A DNA stretch of 64,000 bases, taken from Gluconacetobacter takamatsuzukensis (GTDB lineage Bacteria > Pseudomonadota > Alphaproteobacteria > Acetobacterales > Acetobacteraceae). The stretch is taken from assembly GCF_014174275.1 (NCBI RefSeq), contig NZ_JABEQK010000009.1, forward strand, positions 1 through 64,000, read 5' to 3'. A program made the translations under genes and the position numbers. The notes under the pieces are model-generated. The model had not been told where the DNA came from. It searched no databases and saw only the letters and a list, made by a program, of their open reading frames with translations. Of the stretch, positions 40,760-49,353 are shown one piece after another; the first letter of the stretch is position 1; each line of letters opens with the position of its first letter.

Positions 40760-40808
40760 CCACAATATACAGTGGTCTGTATAGTCCGGGACCCACCATA
40801 TACGGCTT
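40760..40808 (+). promoter_or_regulatory. NrdR-box-like pair upstream of the TSCPD gene
   Basis: CCACAATATACAGTGG (40760-40775) matches 13 of 16 positions of the NrdR consensus ACACWATATATWGTGT. A weaker second copy, CCACCATATACGGCTT (40793-40808, 10 of 16), begins 33 bases later, close to the three-turn spacing usual for paired NrdR boxes. NrdR represses ribonucleotide reductase genes, and the gene downstream is a ribonucleotide reductase relative. Confidence 0.6.
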
Positions 40809-40843
40809 CCGCCCCGTCCCGAAGCGGGCCTAGAGTGAATGCC

Positions 40844-42415
40844 ATGACAGCCCGAAGCCACTGGAACGGCGTGCGCATGCGTACCACGCAGGCCGCCGCG
40901 GACCCGGACGACGCCCCCCGCGCCGTCACCCTGCCCGCCGACTGGGACGACGAGGCCGCGGCAGCCCTGGCGCGCCTGGCCCCCGGCCGTGGTGCGGCCC
41001 GTCTGGCGACCGAGGCCGCGCGCTGGGTCGACGACGTGGCGGTGGGCCCCCTGGCCACGCAGGGCAGGTCGCTTTCCTGCCTGCTGATGCTGCGCCAGGC
41101 AGCCCCGACCGAGTCCCTGTGGACCGGCCAGCACGACCGGCGGCCCGGCTTCATCGTCAACCTGGCCGGCTTTGTGCAACCGGGCAGCGGCTTCCTGGCC
41201 GAGGATTTCGTGGCCGCCCTGCGCCTGCTCTGCCAGGTGCTGCGCGACGTGGCCGAACGCAAGGCGGCGCTCCGCAATGGCGAGCTCCCCTTCCCCGACC
41301 TCGCCCCCACGCCCGCACCCCGCGCGCGAAAGGCCAAGGCCGCCGCCGAGGCCCCGCCGATCGGCCCGGCACCGGTGGCGGGCGACCTGCTGCTGACCAA
41401 TCTCGATGCCTGTCTGGCGGCGCTGGGGCTCGATTACGACAGCGACGCGGGCCGCGACGTGGCATGCAGCCTCGCCTCGCTGGCCACCTCGGTCGCCCAT
41501 GCGGGCTGCGGGGCCGAAACCCTGCTGCTTCCCCCCGCCCGCAGCACCGTGCCGGGCCTTGCGGAAACCGCGCGCGCCGTCTGGCGCGACGCGGCGGTCG
41601 AAACCGACACCCCCCTGTCGCGGATCGAGACCGGTTTTTCCGCACCCGGCCCGATCGACGCGCTGCTGGGGGTGGAAGCCTGCGGCCTCGCCCCCATCTT
41701 CTCGCCCCTGCGGCCCGACGGGCGGCTGGCCGCCAGCACCCTGTCGCGCCTGACGGCCCGCGGCCTGACGCCCGAGGCCGCCTTCGCCGCCGCCCTGGCG
41801 GGCGAAAGCGTGCTGCCCCTGCCGGATATCGAGGCCCACAAGGCCATGCACCGCGCGCTGGCGGGCTTCGTCGACCGCATGCCGGCCCGCCCGGACCCGA
41901 CCGCCATGCCGACCCTGCGCGCCCGGCTGGCGCTCGATCGCGGGGTGCGGCGCCACCTGCCGGCCCGTCACGGCGGCTTCACGCAGAAGGCCAGCGTCGG
42001 CGGTCACCGCCTGTTCCTGCGCACGGCGGAATATGAGGACGGATCGCTGGGCGAGGTCACGATCACCCCGGCGCGCGAAGGGCCGATGACGCGCGGCCTG
42101 CTCGACGCGCTGGGCCAGGCCGTCAGCATCGGCCTGCAATACGGCGCCCCGCTGAACGAATATGTCGATGCCTTCGCCTATACCCGCTTCGGCCCCGCCG
42201 GCACGGTCGAGGGCGATCCGGTCGCCTCGTACGCGACCTCGATGCTGGATTATGCGTTCCGGGCCTTGTCGGATGCGTATCTGGGCCACAAGCTGCCCGA
42301 CGCGCCCCATCAGGACGACCTGACCGACATCCCGTCGCCGATGCTGCCGCTGGATTTCCCCGAGACGAAAGGGGACAATAGCACCCGGCGCGGCAGACTT
42401 CGCCTGGTCGGCTGA
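40844..42415 (+). CDS. Orphan TSCPD-domain protein related to class II ribonucleotide reductase
   Basis: 523 aa. The last ~170 residues match the C-terminal region of B12-dependent ribonucleotide reductase NrdJ: KASVGGHRLFLRTAEYEDGS, AVSIGLQYGAPLNEYVDAFAY, ATSMLDYAFRALSDAYLG. The first ~350 residues do not show the catalytic Cys triad or loop motifs of a full reductase; they resemble fragments of a reductase barrel (SLSCLLMLRQAAPTESLWTG, LRLLCQVLRDVAERKA). It is therefore not expected to be catalytically complete. An NrdR-like site precedes it. It may be a regulatory or auxiliary paralogue. Confidence 0.75.
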   Translation: MTARSHWNGVRMRTTQAAADPDDAPRAVTLPADWDDEAAAALARLAPGRGAARLATEAARWVDDVAVGPLATQGRSLSCLLMLRQAAPTESLWTGQHDRRPGFIVNLAGFVQPGSGFLAEDFVAALRLLCQVLRDVAERKAALRNGELPFPDLAPTPAPRARKAKAAAEAPPIGPAPVAGDLLLTNLDACLAALGLDYDSDAGRDVACSLASLATSVAHAGCGAETLLLPPARSTVPGLAETARAVWRDAAVETDTPLSRIETGFSAPGPIDALLGVEACGLAPIFSPLRPDGRLAASTLSRLTARGLTPEAAFAAALAGESVLPLPDIEAHKAMHRALAGFVDRMPARPDPTAMPTLRARLALDRGVRRHLPARHGGFTQKASVGGHRLFLRTAEYEDGSLGEVTITPAREGPMTRGLLDALGQAVSIGLQYGAPLNEYVDAFAYTRFGPAGTVEGDPVASYATSMLDYAFRALSDAYLGHKLPDAPHQDDLTDIPSPMLPLDFPETKGDNSTRRGRLRLVG

Positions 42416-42451
42416 GGACAGGCCGCCCGTTTCGGACAAGGAGCCCAGTTC

Positions 42452-42916
42452 ATGACCGACACCCCCGAAACCCGTCTCGACCGGCACGGCATCATCCTGC
42501 CCGTGCCGCCCGCCCCCGTCGCAACCTATGTCGCCACCGTGCTCAGCGGGTCGCTGCTGGTCGTCTCCGGCCAGTTGCCGCTGCTCGACGGCAAGCTGTT
42601 CGCCACCGGCAAGCTCGGCGCCGACGTGGCGGTCGAGGTCGGGGTCGAGGCCGCCCGCTACGCCATGATCAACGTCATCGCCCAGGTCCGCGCGGCGGTG
42701 GGCGACCTGTCGCGGGTGCGCCGCGTGGTGCGCCTCGGCGGTTTCATCTCCTGCGTACCCAGCTTCACCCAGCACGCCACGGTCATGAACGGCGCGTCCG
42801 ACCTCGCGGTCGCGATCTTCGGCGATGCCGGCCTGCACGCGCGCTCGACCATCGGCGTCCCCTCCCTGCCGCTCGACGCCGCCGTCGAGGTCGAAGGCCT
42901 GTTCGAGATCGCCTGA
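42452..42916 (+). CDS. RidA family protein (second copy)
   Basis: 154 aa, the longer YjgF/RidA type. PAPVATYVATVLSGSLLVVSGQLP, KLGADVAVEVGVEAARYAMINVI, VVRLGGFISCVPSFTQH and HARSTIGVPSLPLDAAVEVE (with the Arg and Glu of the active pocket) match the family. The family default is imine/enamine hydrolysis; some long members act differently. AAGGAG lies ahead of the ATG. It follows the TSCPD gene by 36 bases and precedes the acyltransferase by 17, so the three are probably co-transcribed. Confidence 0.88.
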   Translation: MTDTPETRLDRHGIILPVPPAPVATYVATVLSGSLLVVSGQLPLLDGKLFATGKLGADVAVEVGVEAARYAMINVIAQVRAAVGDLSRVRRVVRLGGFISCVPSFTQHATVMNGASDLAVAIFGDAGLHARSTIGVPSLPLDAAVEVEGLFEIA

Positions 42917-42933
42917 CCCAGGGCGGCACGGAC

Positions 42934-44082
42934 ATGACCGCCCTGACCCTCAGCCTGCATCCCGCCATCGCCGAGATTCCGGCGACGGAGTGGGATGCCT
43001 GCGCCGGTCCCGACAATCCGTTCGTCAGCCACGCCTTTCTCTCGGCGCTGGAAGATAGCGGGTCGACGGGCCCGCGCACCGGCTGGCTGCCCCAGCATGC
43101 CGCCATCCGCGACGCCGCCGGCCGCCTGCTGGCAGCCGCCCCGATGTACGGCAAGTCGCATTCCTACGGCGAATATGTCTTCGACCAGTCCTGGGCCCGC
43201 GCGCTGGAGCAGGCGGGCGGCGACTATTATCCCAAATTGCAGGTCGCGGTGCCGTTCTCGCCGGTACCCGGCCCCCGCCTGCTGGTGCGCGACGACGTGG
43301 CGGACAGGCCGGCCCTGCGCCAGGCCTTGGCCGGCGCCCTCCGCCAGGCGGGCGACGAACTGAGCGTCTCCTCGGTCCACGTCACCTTCTGCACCGAGGA
43401 CGAATACGCGCTGCTGGGCGAATCTGGCTGGCTGCAACGGCTGGGCGTCCAGTTCCACTGGGACAATGGCGGCTATGCCGATTTCGACGATTTCCTGGCC
43501 ACCCTCGCCTCGCGCAAGCGCAAGGCCCTGAAGCGCGAACGCCGCGACGCCAACCAGTGCGGCCTCACCTTCCGCACCGTGCAGGGCCGCGCGATCACCC
43601 CCGACCTGTGGGCGCATTTCTACCGGTTCTACACCGCGACCGTCGACCGCAAATGGGGCAGCGCCTATCTCACGCCCGAATTCTTCCCCCTGCTGTCGGG
43701 CCGGCTGGGCGACCGGGTGGTGCTGATGCTGGCCGAACGCGACGGCACCCCCGTGGCGGGCGCGCTCAACCTGATGGGCACCGATACGCTCTACGGCCGC
43801 AACTGGGGCTGCGACGGCGACTATCCGTTCCTGCATTTCGAGCTGTGCTATTACCGCGCCATCGATTTCGCCATCGCCCACGGGCTGCGCCGGGTCGAAG
43901 CCGGGGCCCAGGGCCAGCACAAGATCCAGCGCGGCTACCGCCCCACCCCCACCTATTCCGCCCACTGGATCGCCCATGCCGGCCTGCGCCGCGCCGTGGC
44001 CGATTTCGTGGTCCATGAGCGCGAGGCCATGCTGCACGAAATGGCGGAACTGGATGCGCAGTCGCCGTATCGCGCGGAGTGA
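42934..44082 (+). CDS. DUF482/GNAT-fold acyltransferase
   Basis: 382 aa. The family (peptidogalycan biosynthesis protein/DUF482, FemAB-like GNAT fold) is recognised from NPFVSHAFLSALEDSG, SYGEYVFDQSWARALEQAG, YYPKLQVAVPFSPVPGPRLL, RKRKALKRERRDA, FYTATVDRKWGSAYLT, YGRNWGC and FELCYYRAIDFAI, ending VEAGAQGQHKIQRGY. Donor and acceptor are unknown; transfer of an aminoacyl or acyl group to a cell-envelope or other substrate is likely. It ends in a strong hairpin immediately after its stop. Confidence 0.87.
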   Translation: MTALTLSLHPAIAEIPATEWDACAGPDNPFVSHAFLSALEDSGSTGPRTGWLPQHAAIRDAAGRLLAAAPMYGKSHSYGEYVFDQSWARALEQAGGDYYPKLQVAVPFSPVPGPRLLVRDDVADRPALRQALAGALRQAGDELSVSSVHVTFCTEDEYALLGESGWLQRLGVQFHWDNGGYADFDDFLATLASRKRKALKRERRDANQCGLTFRTVQGRAITPDLWAHFYRFYTATVDRKWGSAYLTPEFFPLLSGRLGDRVVLMLAERDGTPVAGALNLMGTDTLYGRNWGCDGDYPFLHFELCYYRAIDFAIAHGLRRVEAGAQGQHKIQRGYRPTPTYSAHWIAHAGLRRAVADFVVHEREAMLHEMAELDAQSPYRAE

Positions 44083-44083
44083 A

Positions 44084-44112
44084 GGCGCTTCTTTTTTTCA
44101 AAAAAGAACGCC
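44084..44112 (+). terminator. Hairpin directly after the DUF482 gene
   Basis: GGCG (44084-44087) pairs with CGCC (44109-44112), with TTCTTTTTT pairing AAAAAAGAA inside and one bulged C. It begins two bases after the stop codon and belongs to the same TTCTTTTTT/AAAAAAGAA hairpin type as those near ychF and nadE. Confidence 0.65.
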
Positions 44113-44263
44113 TGACTCTCCCAAAATTAAGAAACAGGCAAGCAACCTGAACAAGAGTTTAGGCAACGCTTCCCGCCCCCGACGTGTTTGCAACGGGAGG
44201 CGGCGGTTGCCGGAGGGGAAACCGTTACCTGCCAGTCCACGATTTTCCGCAGGAGCCACCCTC

Positions 44264-45124
44264 ATGTCCCAGACCATTCCACCCCAGAGCCAGGACCATC
44301 AACCGGGCATCGAGCGCCTGCTGGTCCCGCAGGCGGAACATATCCGCGCCGATTATCGCGGCAGCGGCAAATTGCAGGGCCGCCGGGCGCTGATCACCGG
44401 CGGCGACAGCGGCATCGGTCGCGCCGCCGCCCTGCATTTCGCGCGCGAAGGCGCGGATGTCGCCATTCTTTACCTGGAAGAAACCGAAGACGCGCAGGAA
44501 ACGATCCGCCTGGTGGAAGCCGAAGGCGTAAAAGGCCTGGCCATCGCGGGCGACGTATCCGACAGCACGGTCTGCGACGACGCGGTCGCCCGCACCGTCG
44601 CCGCTTTCGGCGGGCTGGACATCGTGGTGAACAATGCCGGCGTCCAATATGTCAGCGAAGACCTGACCGACATCACCAACGCGGTCTGGCAGCGCCATAT
44701 GGACGTGAACATCAACGGCTATTTCTACATCGTGCGCGCGGCCCTGCCCCACCTGGGCAAGGGCAGCGCCATCATCAACACCTCGTCGATCAACGCCTTC
44801 GCCGGCAACACATCCCTGGTCGCCTATTCCACCACCAAGGCGGCCGAAATGGGCTTCACCCGCGCACTGGCCCTGCAACTTGCCGAAAAGGAAATCCGGG
44901 TCAACGCCGTCGCCCCCGGCCCGGTCTGGACCCCGCTGCAACCCGCAAGCTGGGGACCGGTCGATCCGCAGGCAGTGGCCGACCTGGGCAAGAAAACGCC
45001 GCTGGGCCGGATCGGCCAGCCGAGCGAACTGGGGCCGGCCTATGTCTACCTGGCCTCGCAGGACGCGTCCTATGTCACGGGCCAGACCGTCCACGTCAAT
45101 GGCGGCATGATCGTCAATGGCTGA
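44264..45124 (+). CDS. SDR family oxidoreductase, glucose/ribitol dehydrogenase-like
   Basis: 286 aa classical SDR of the YghA/GsiB-type with an N-terminal extension (PPQSQDHQPGIERLLVPQAE). The dinucleotide motif ALITGGDSGIGRAAALHFA, VNNAGVQYVSEDL, NTSSINAF with catalytic Ser, the Tyr-Lys pair in YSTTKAAEMGF and the closing TGQTVHVNGGMIVNG are all present. The substrate is probably a sugar or polyol. GCAGGAG precedes the ATG. It overlaps the AGE epimerase start by eight bases, suggesting a joint sugar-conversion role. Confidence 0.9.
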   Translation: MSQTIPPQSQDHQPGIERLLVPQAEHIRADYRGSGKLQGRRALITGGDSGIGRAAALHFAREGADVAILYLEETEDAQETIRLVEAEGVKGLAIAGDVSDSTVCDDAVARTVAAFGGLDIVVNNAGVQYVSEDLTDITNAVWQRHMDVNINGYFYIVRAALPHLGKGSAIINTSSINAFAGNTSLVAYSTTKAAEMGFTRALALQLAEKEIRVNAVAPGPVWTPLQPASWGPVDPQAVADLGKKTPLGRIGQPSELGPAYVYLASQDASYVTGQTVHVNGGMIVNG

Positions 45125-46385
45125 ACCGCTTCCCTCGCTGATGCTGCCGGCTTCGAGCTGGCTGCGCGCGGCCACCCATCGTCGCTGGCTCGATCTCCAG
45201 GGCCAGCGCCTGCTGGATTTCTCCAAACCGTCGCGGGTCGATGCGGGGTTCGCCCCCCTGGGCGACGATGGCCGGCTGGTACCGGGCAAACCGGCCGACA
45301 CGATCCTGACGGCGCGGATGACCCACGTCTACGCGGTCGCATCCGGCCGCGGCCTCCCCGGATGCGCCCCCCTGGCGGCCCACGGCGTCGCCAGCCTGCT
45401 GGGCCCGCTGCGCGACCAGAAGCATGGCGGCTGGTTCGAAGGCGCCGAACAGGACGGCAAAAGGCCGGGGGGCGGCCGCAAGCAGGCCTACCTGCACGCC
45501 TTCGTGGCCCTCGCCGCCTCCTCGGCGGTCCGGCAGCACATCCCGGGCGCGGACGGCCTGCTGGACGACGCGCTCGCCATATGGGACCGATATTTCTGGA
45601 GCGAGGAAGAAGGCGTCTTCCGCGAGAGCTTCGCGGAAGACTGGACGGACGGGGAAGCCTATCGCGGCGCGAACGCGAACATGCACTCCGTGGAGGCCTG
45701 CATGGCGGTGGCCGACGTCACCGGCCGCCCGCTCTGGCGCCACCGCGCCCTCAGGATCGCCGAGCGCTTCATCCACACCTATGCCCGCAACGCCGCCTAC
45801 GCGGTGCCCGAGCATTTCGCGCCCGACTGGACGATCCTGAAGGATTTCCACAAGGACAAACCCACCGATGACCTGCGCCCCTACGGCATGACCCCGGGCC
45901 ATTTCGTCGAATGGTCGCACCTGATGCTGAAGCTGGAAGCCGCCCTGCTGCGCGAGAGCGGCACCGCGCCGTCATGGCTGCTGGAAGACGCTATCGGGCT
46001 TTTTCATCGGGGTATCGAGGCCGGCTGGGCGCGCGATGGTGCCCCGGGCCTGCTCTATACGGTCGACTGGTCCCTGGACCCGGTCGTGCACAACCGTCCC
46101 CACTGGTGCCAGGCGGAGGCCCTGACGGCCGCCGCCGCCCTGCTGAAACGCACGGGCCACGCGGTCTACGAACAATGGTACCGCACGATCTGGGACTATA
46201 TCGACCTGCACATGATCGACCGCCGCCAGGGCGGCTGGGTGCAGGAACTGGACCGGAACAATCGTCCCTCTTCGGTGGTCTATGCGGGCAAGGCCGATCT
46301 CTACCACGCCTGGCAGGCCACCCTGACCCCGCTCCTGCCCCTCGCGCCCAGCTTCGCAACGGCGGTCGCGATCCTGGATGCTTGA
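45117..46385 (+). CDS. AGE family epimerase/isomerase
   Basis: 422 aa (alpha/alpha)6-barrel protein of the N-acylglucosamine 2-epimerase/mannose isomerase family. Family segments: LTARMTHVYAVASGRG, KHGGWFEGAEQDGKRPGGG, KQAYLHAFVALAASS, NANMHSVEACMAV, PGHFVEWSHLMLKLE and HQWCQ-like HWCQAEAL with the catalytic His. Substrates include mannose/fructose, glucosamine derivatives and sulfoquinovose; which applies is not readable. It overlaps the SDR gene by eight bases. Confidence 0.9.
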   Translation: MAEPLPSLMLPASSWLRAATHRRWLDLQGQRLLDFSKPSRVDAGFAPLGDDGRLVPGKPADTILTARMTHVYAVASGRGLPGCAPLAAHGVASLLGPLRDQKHGGWFEGAEQDGKRPGGGRKQAYLHAFVALAASSAVRQHIPGADGLLDDALAIWDRYFWSEEEGVFRESFAEDWTDGEAYRGANANMHSVEACMAVADVTGRPLWRHRALRIAERFIHTYARNAAYAVPEHFAPDWTILKDFHKDKPTDDLRPYGMTPGHFVEWSHLMLKLEAALLRESGTAPSWLLEDAIGLFHRGIEAGWARDGAPGLLYTVDWSLDPVVHNRPHWCQAEALTAAAALLKRTGHAVYEQWYRTIWDYIDLHMIDRRQGGWVQELDRNNRPSSVVYAGKADLYHAWQATLTPLLPLAPSFATAVAILDA

Positions 46386-46390
46386 AGCAC

Positions 46391-46416
46391 GCGGCCGGGC
46401 CAGCCGGCCCGGCCGC
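46391..46416. terminator. Bidirectional hairpin between AGE epimerase and icd
   Basis: GCGGCCGGGCC (46391-46401) pairs perfectly with GGCCCGGCCGC (46406-46416) around AGCC. It fills the 39-base gap between the two convergent genes and could stop both. It has no T-run, so efficiency is uncertain. Confidence 0.55.
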
Positions 46417-46424
46417 ATCGCGCG

Positions 46425-47642
46425 TCAGGCGGCAATCGCCTTGCGCAGGTTGGTGTCCAGCACCGCCAGGAACTCCTGGGTCGTCAGCCACTTGGCATCC
46501 GGCCCGATCAGCAGCGCCAGGTCCTTGGTCATCTGGCCAGCCTCGACCGTCTCGACGCAGACGCGTTCCAGCGTCTCGGCGAAATGGGTCACGTCGGGCG
46601 TGTCGTCGAACCGGCCGCGATAGGCCAGGCCACGTGTCCAGGCGAAGATCGAGGCAATCGGGTTGGTGCTGGTCGGCCGGCCTTTCTGGTGCTCGCGATA
46701 ATGGCGCGTCACCGTGCCGTGCGCGGCCTCCGATTCCACCACGTCGCCGGTCGGGTTCAGCAGGACGGACGTCATCAGCCCCAGGCTGCCGAAGCCCTGC
46801 GCCACGATGTCGCTCTCCACGTCGCCGTCATAGTTCTTGCAGGCCCAGACATAGCCGCCGCTCCATTTCAGCGCCGAGGCCACCATGTCGTCGATCAGGC
46901 GATGCTCGTAGGTCAGGCCCAGCTTCTCGAAATCGGCCTTGAACTCGGCGTCGTAGATCTCCTGGAACACATCCTTGAACATGCCGTCATAGGCCTTCAG
47001 GATGGTGTTCTTGGTCGACAGGTAGACCGGCAGCTTGCGGTCGCGGCCATAGGTCAGCGACGCCCGGGCAAAGCCCTCGATCGAGGCGCGGGTATTGTGC
47101 ATGCCCAGCGCCACGCCGGGGCCCTTGAAATCATGCACGTCCAGCGTCACCGGCGCGCTGCCGTCGGCGGGCGTATAGGTCAGCGTCACCTTGCCCGCAC
47201 CCGGGATCTTGGTCTCGGCGGCGCGATAGATGTCGCCATAGGCATGGCGGCCGATGACGATCGGCTGCGTCCAGTGCGGCACCAGGCGCGGCACGTTGGA
47301 GCAGATGATCGGCTCGCGGAAGATCGTGCCGTCCAGGATGTTGCGGATCGTGCCGTTGGGCGAGCGCCACATCTTCTTCAGCCCGAACTCGGTCACGCGG
47401 GCCTCGTCGGGGGTGATCGTCGCGCACTTGACGCCGACCCGGTATTTCTTGATCGCCTCGGCGGCCTCGACGGTCACCTGGTCGTCGGTGGCATCGCGAT
47501 GCTCGATTCCAAGGTCGTAATATTTCAGGTCGATATCGAGATACGGGAGAATCAGCTTCTCCTTGATGAAGCTCCAGATGATCCGCGTCATCTCATCGCC
47601 GTCGAGTTCGACGACCGGTTCCTTCACCTTGATCTTGGCCAT
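46425..47642 (-). CDS. icd: NADP-dependent isocitrate dehydrogenase
   Basis: 405 aa, the eukaryote-like homodimeric NADP type common in alphaproteobacteria. Converts isocitrate to 2-oxoglutarate in the TCA cycle. Features: [45 protein letters not shown] (substrate loop with the regulatory-type Ser), [12 protein letters not shown]-like region, [40 protein letters not shown] with metal-binding Asp residues, and [17 protein letters not shown] for NADP binding. Convergent with the AGE epimerase. Confidence 0.97.
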   Translation of the reverse strand: MAKIKVKEPVVELDGDEMTRIIWSFIKEKLILPYLDIDLKYYDLGIEHRDATDDQVTVEAAEAIKKYRVGVKCATITPDEARVTEFGLKKMWRSPNGTIRNILDGTIFREPIICSNVPRLVPHWTQPIVIGRHAYGDIYRAAETKIPGAGKVTLTYTPADGSAPVTLDVHDFKGPGVALGMHNTRASIEGFARASLTYGRDRKLPVYLSTKNTILKAYDGMFKDVFQEIYDAEFKADFEKLGLTYEHRLIDDMVASALKWSGGYVWACKNYDGDVESDIVAQGFGSLGLMTSVLLNPTGDVVESEAAHGTVTRHYREHQKGRPTSTNPIASIFAWTRGLAYRGRFDDTPDVTHFAETLERVCVETVEAGQMTKDLALLIGPDAKWLTTQEFLAVLDTNLRKAIAA

Positions 47643-47847
47643 ACGGCTTGTCCTCTTGGTTCTTCCTGCCTACGGGGGCAAAATATTCCCGGGGGCCGGA
47701 GGAACCCTGGCGGTCCCCGGCCTGCCCCCGCCCTGTCATGGCCGCGCACTGCGCAGGCCGCGCGATCCGGGCCCAATGTCATACCGGCCCGCATCGGGGC
47801 TGCCTAGCAGTCCTCGCAACTCTGTTATGACGATCGCGACATTCTAC

Positions 47848-47875
47848 TTGAGAATGATTATCATTTTAATATAAT
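47848..47875 (+). promoter_or_regulatory. Promoter with embedded Fur box
   Basis: TTGAGA (47848-47853), a 16-base spacer and TATAAT (47870-47875) form a near-consensus promoter on the plus strand. The spacer holds GAGAATGATTATCATTTTA (47850-47868), which matches 15 of 19 positions of the classical Fur box. A repressor bound there would cover the promoter. The first downstream reading frame is the small ORF at 47906. Confidence 0.7.
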
Positions 47876-47905
47876 GGACCCCACACCCAGCCGATGGAGT
47901 CCCGG

Positions 47906-48139
47906 ATGCAGCGCCACCTCTCGACCGGTTCCACCCTCATTTCAGCCCTGCTGGCCCACGACCGGCCCGGCCGGGCCCATCCTGGCCGCAATCACGCCGA
48001 CCCGGCCCCCTTCGGCTTCCCCCGGCCCCCCGCACCCCGGGGCGAGGCCCCCGGCGGCCGCAGGGGATCACGATCGGGTCATCCCCTGGGCGCGCTGATC
48101 CAGATCATAGCGCAGGGCCATGCCGACATGATGGAGTAG
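47906..48139 (+). CDS. Small ORF behind a Fur-box promoter
   Basis: 77 aa, not recognised. GGAG lies six bases before the ATG, and the start is about 30 bases after the TATAAT box, so transcription and translation signals line up. The protein begins MQRHLSTGSTLISALLAH, has a basic Pro/Gly/Arg-rich middle and ends with LGALIQIIAQGHADMME. It lacks the conserved end of HemP, the usual small Fur-controlled protein. The iron link comes only from the promoter. It could also be a leader for the alcohol dehydrogenase 37 bases further on. Confidence 0.5.
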   Translation: MQRHLSTGSTLISALLAHDRPGRAHPGRNHADPAPFGFPRPPAPRGEAPGGRRGSRSGHPLGALIQIIAQGHADMME

Positions 48140-48176
48140 CCGCGCAATCCCGACCCATGCGCCGGAGACCCCGATC

Positions 48177-49163
48177 ATGCACGCGATGATACTGGACGCC
48201 CCGCACACCGACCTGCGCTGGGCAGAGCTGCCGGACCGCCAGCCCGGTCCCGGCCAGATCCGGGTACGGGTCTGCGCCTGCGGCGTCTGCCGCACCGACT
48301 TGCATGTGGTGGACGGCGACCTGCCCTTCCCCGGCCACCCGGTCATCCCGGGGCACGAGATCGTGGGCCGCATCGACGCGCTGGGCGAAGGGGTGCAGGG
48401 CCTGCAACTGGGCCAGCGGGTCGGCATCCCCTGGCTGGGCCATACCTGCGGCACCTGCCGCTACTGCCACAGCGGCCACGAAAATCTCTGCGACCACCCG
48501 CTCTTCACCGGCTACACGCGCGATGGCGGCTATGCCACCGCCGCGATCGCCGACGCGCAATACGCCTTTCCGCTGGGCGAGGAAGGCGACGATGTCGCGC
48601 TGGCCCCCCTGCTCTGCGCGGGCCTGATCGGCTGGCGGTCGCTGGTGATGGCGGGCGAGGACGCCCGGACGCTGGGCCTGTACGGTTTCGGCGCCGCCGC
48701 CCACATCATCGCCCAGGTCGCCATCTGGCAGGGCCGCAAAATCTACGGCTTCACCCGCCCGGGCGACCGCAAGACGCAGGATTTCGCGCGCGGCCTGGGC
48801 GCGACCTGGGCCGGCGGATCGGACGAACCCCCGCCCGAGCCCCTCGATGCCGCCATCATCTTCGCACCGGTGGGCGCACTGGTCCCCGCCGCCCTGCGCG
48901 CGGTGCGCAAGGGCGGCCGTGTGGTCTGCGCCGGCATCCACATGAGCGAGATCCCGGCCTTCTCATACGATCTGCTGTGGGAGGAACGGCAACTGGTCTC
49001 GGTCGCCAACCTGACGCGCCAGGACGGGATCGACTTCCTGTCGCTGGCCCCCAAGGTCGGCATCCGCACCAGCACGACGCGCTATCCGCTGCGCGACGCC
49101 AACCGCGCGCTGGCCGATTTGCGCGCCGGCCGGTTCGAGGGCGCGGCCGTCCTGGTGCCCTGA
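48177..49163 (+). CDS. Zinc-dependent alcohol dehydrogenase family protein
   Basis: 328 aa medium-chain dehydrogenase. The catalytic zinc site is in CGVCRTDLHVVDGDL and PGHEIVGRIDALG. The structural zinc loop has four Cys in GHTCGTCRYCHSGHENLCDH. The NAD(P)-binding region is TLGLYGFGAAAHIIAQVA, with a GFGAAAH variant of the glycine motif. Substrate range unknown. It follows the small Fur-box ORF by 37 bases and may share its promoter, which would make it iron-responsive. Confidence 0.9.
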   Translation: MHAMILDAPHTDLRWAELPDRQPGPGQIRVRVCACGVCRTDLHVVDGDLPFPGHPVIPGHEIVGRIDALGEGVQGLQLGQRVGIPWLGHTCGTCRYCHSGHENLCDHPLFTGYTRDGGYATAAIADAQYAFPLGEEGDDVALAPLLCAGLIGWRSLVMAGEDARTLGLYGFGAAAHIIAQVAIWQGRKIYGFTRPGDRKTQDFARGLGATWAGGSDEPPPEPLDAAIIFAPVGALVPAALRAVRKGGRVVCAGIHMSEIPAFSYDLLWEERQLVSVANLTRQDGIDFLSLAPKVGIRTSTTRYPLRDANRALADLRAGRFEGAAVLVP

Positions 49164-49353
49164 TTCCACGGGGGCCGCCGCACCCTCATTCCGGCGACAG
49201 GCGACCGTCCCCTGCCCGGCGCAGGGCAGGCCCCTGCGGCGCGATGGTGCTTTCGCTCTGGTATTTTCGGCCGCGATTCTTTATGGAGCGCGATCCCGCC
49301 ATCGTGCCCTCGCCTGTCTCGCGCCACGTCGCGACGTGGCCTCTTCTGTCCGG

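Noticed and set aside
40844-42415. Annotation as a functional class II ribonucleotide reductase
   Set aside because: Only the C-terminal TSCPD-type region matches. The catalytic Cys motifs and the length (about 900-1,200 aa in full enzymes) are missing.
47906-48139. HemP (hemin uptake protein) as identity of the Fur-box ORF
   Set aside because: The conserved HemP C-terminal pattern ending in YRLRxTxxGKLILTK is absent in all frames downstream of the Fur box.
48068-48454. Minus-strand frame overlapping the Fur-box ORF and the alcohol dehydrogenase start
   Set aside because: Antisense to the zinc-binding region of the dehydrogenase, Cys/Pro/Arg-rich, with no start signal.
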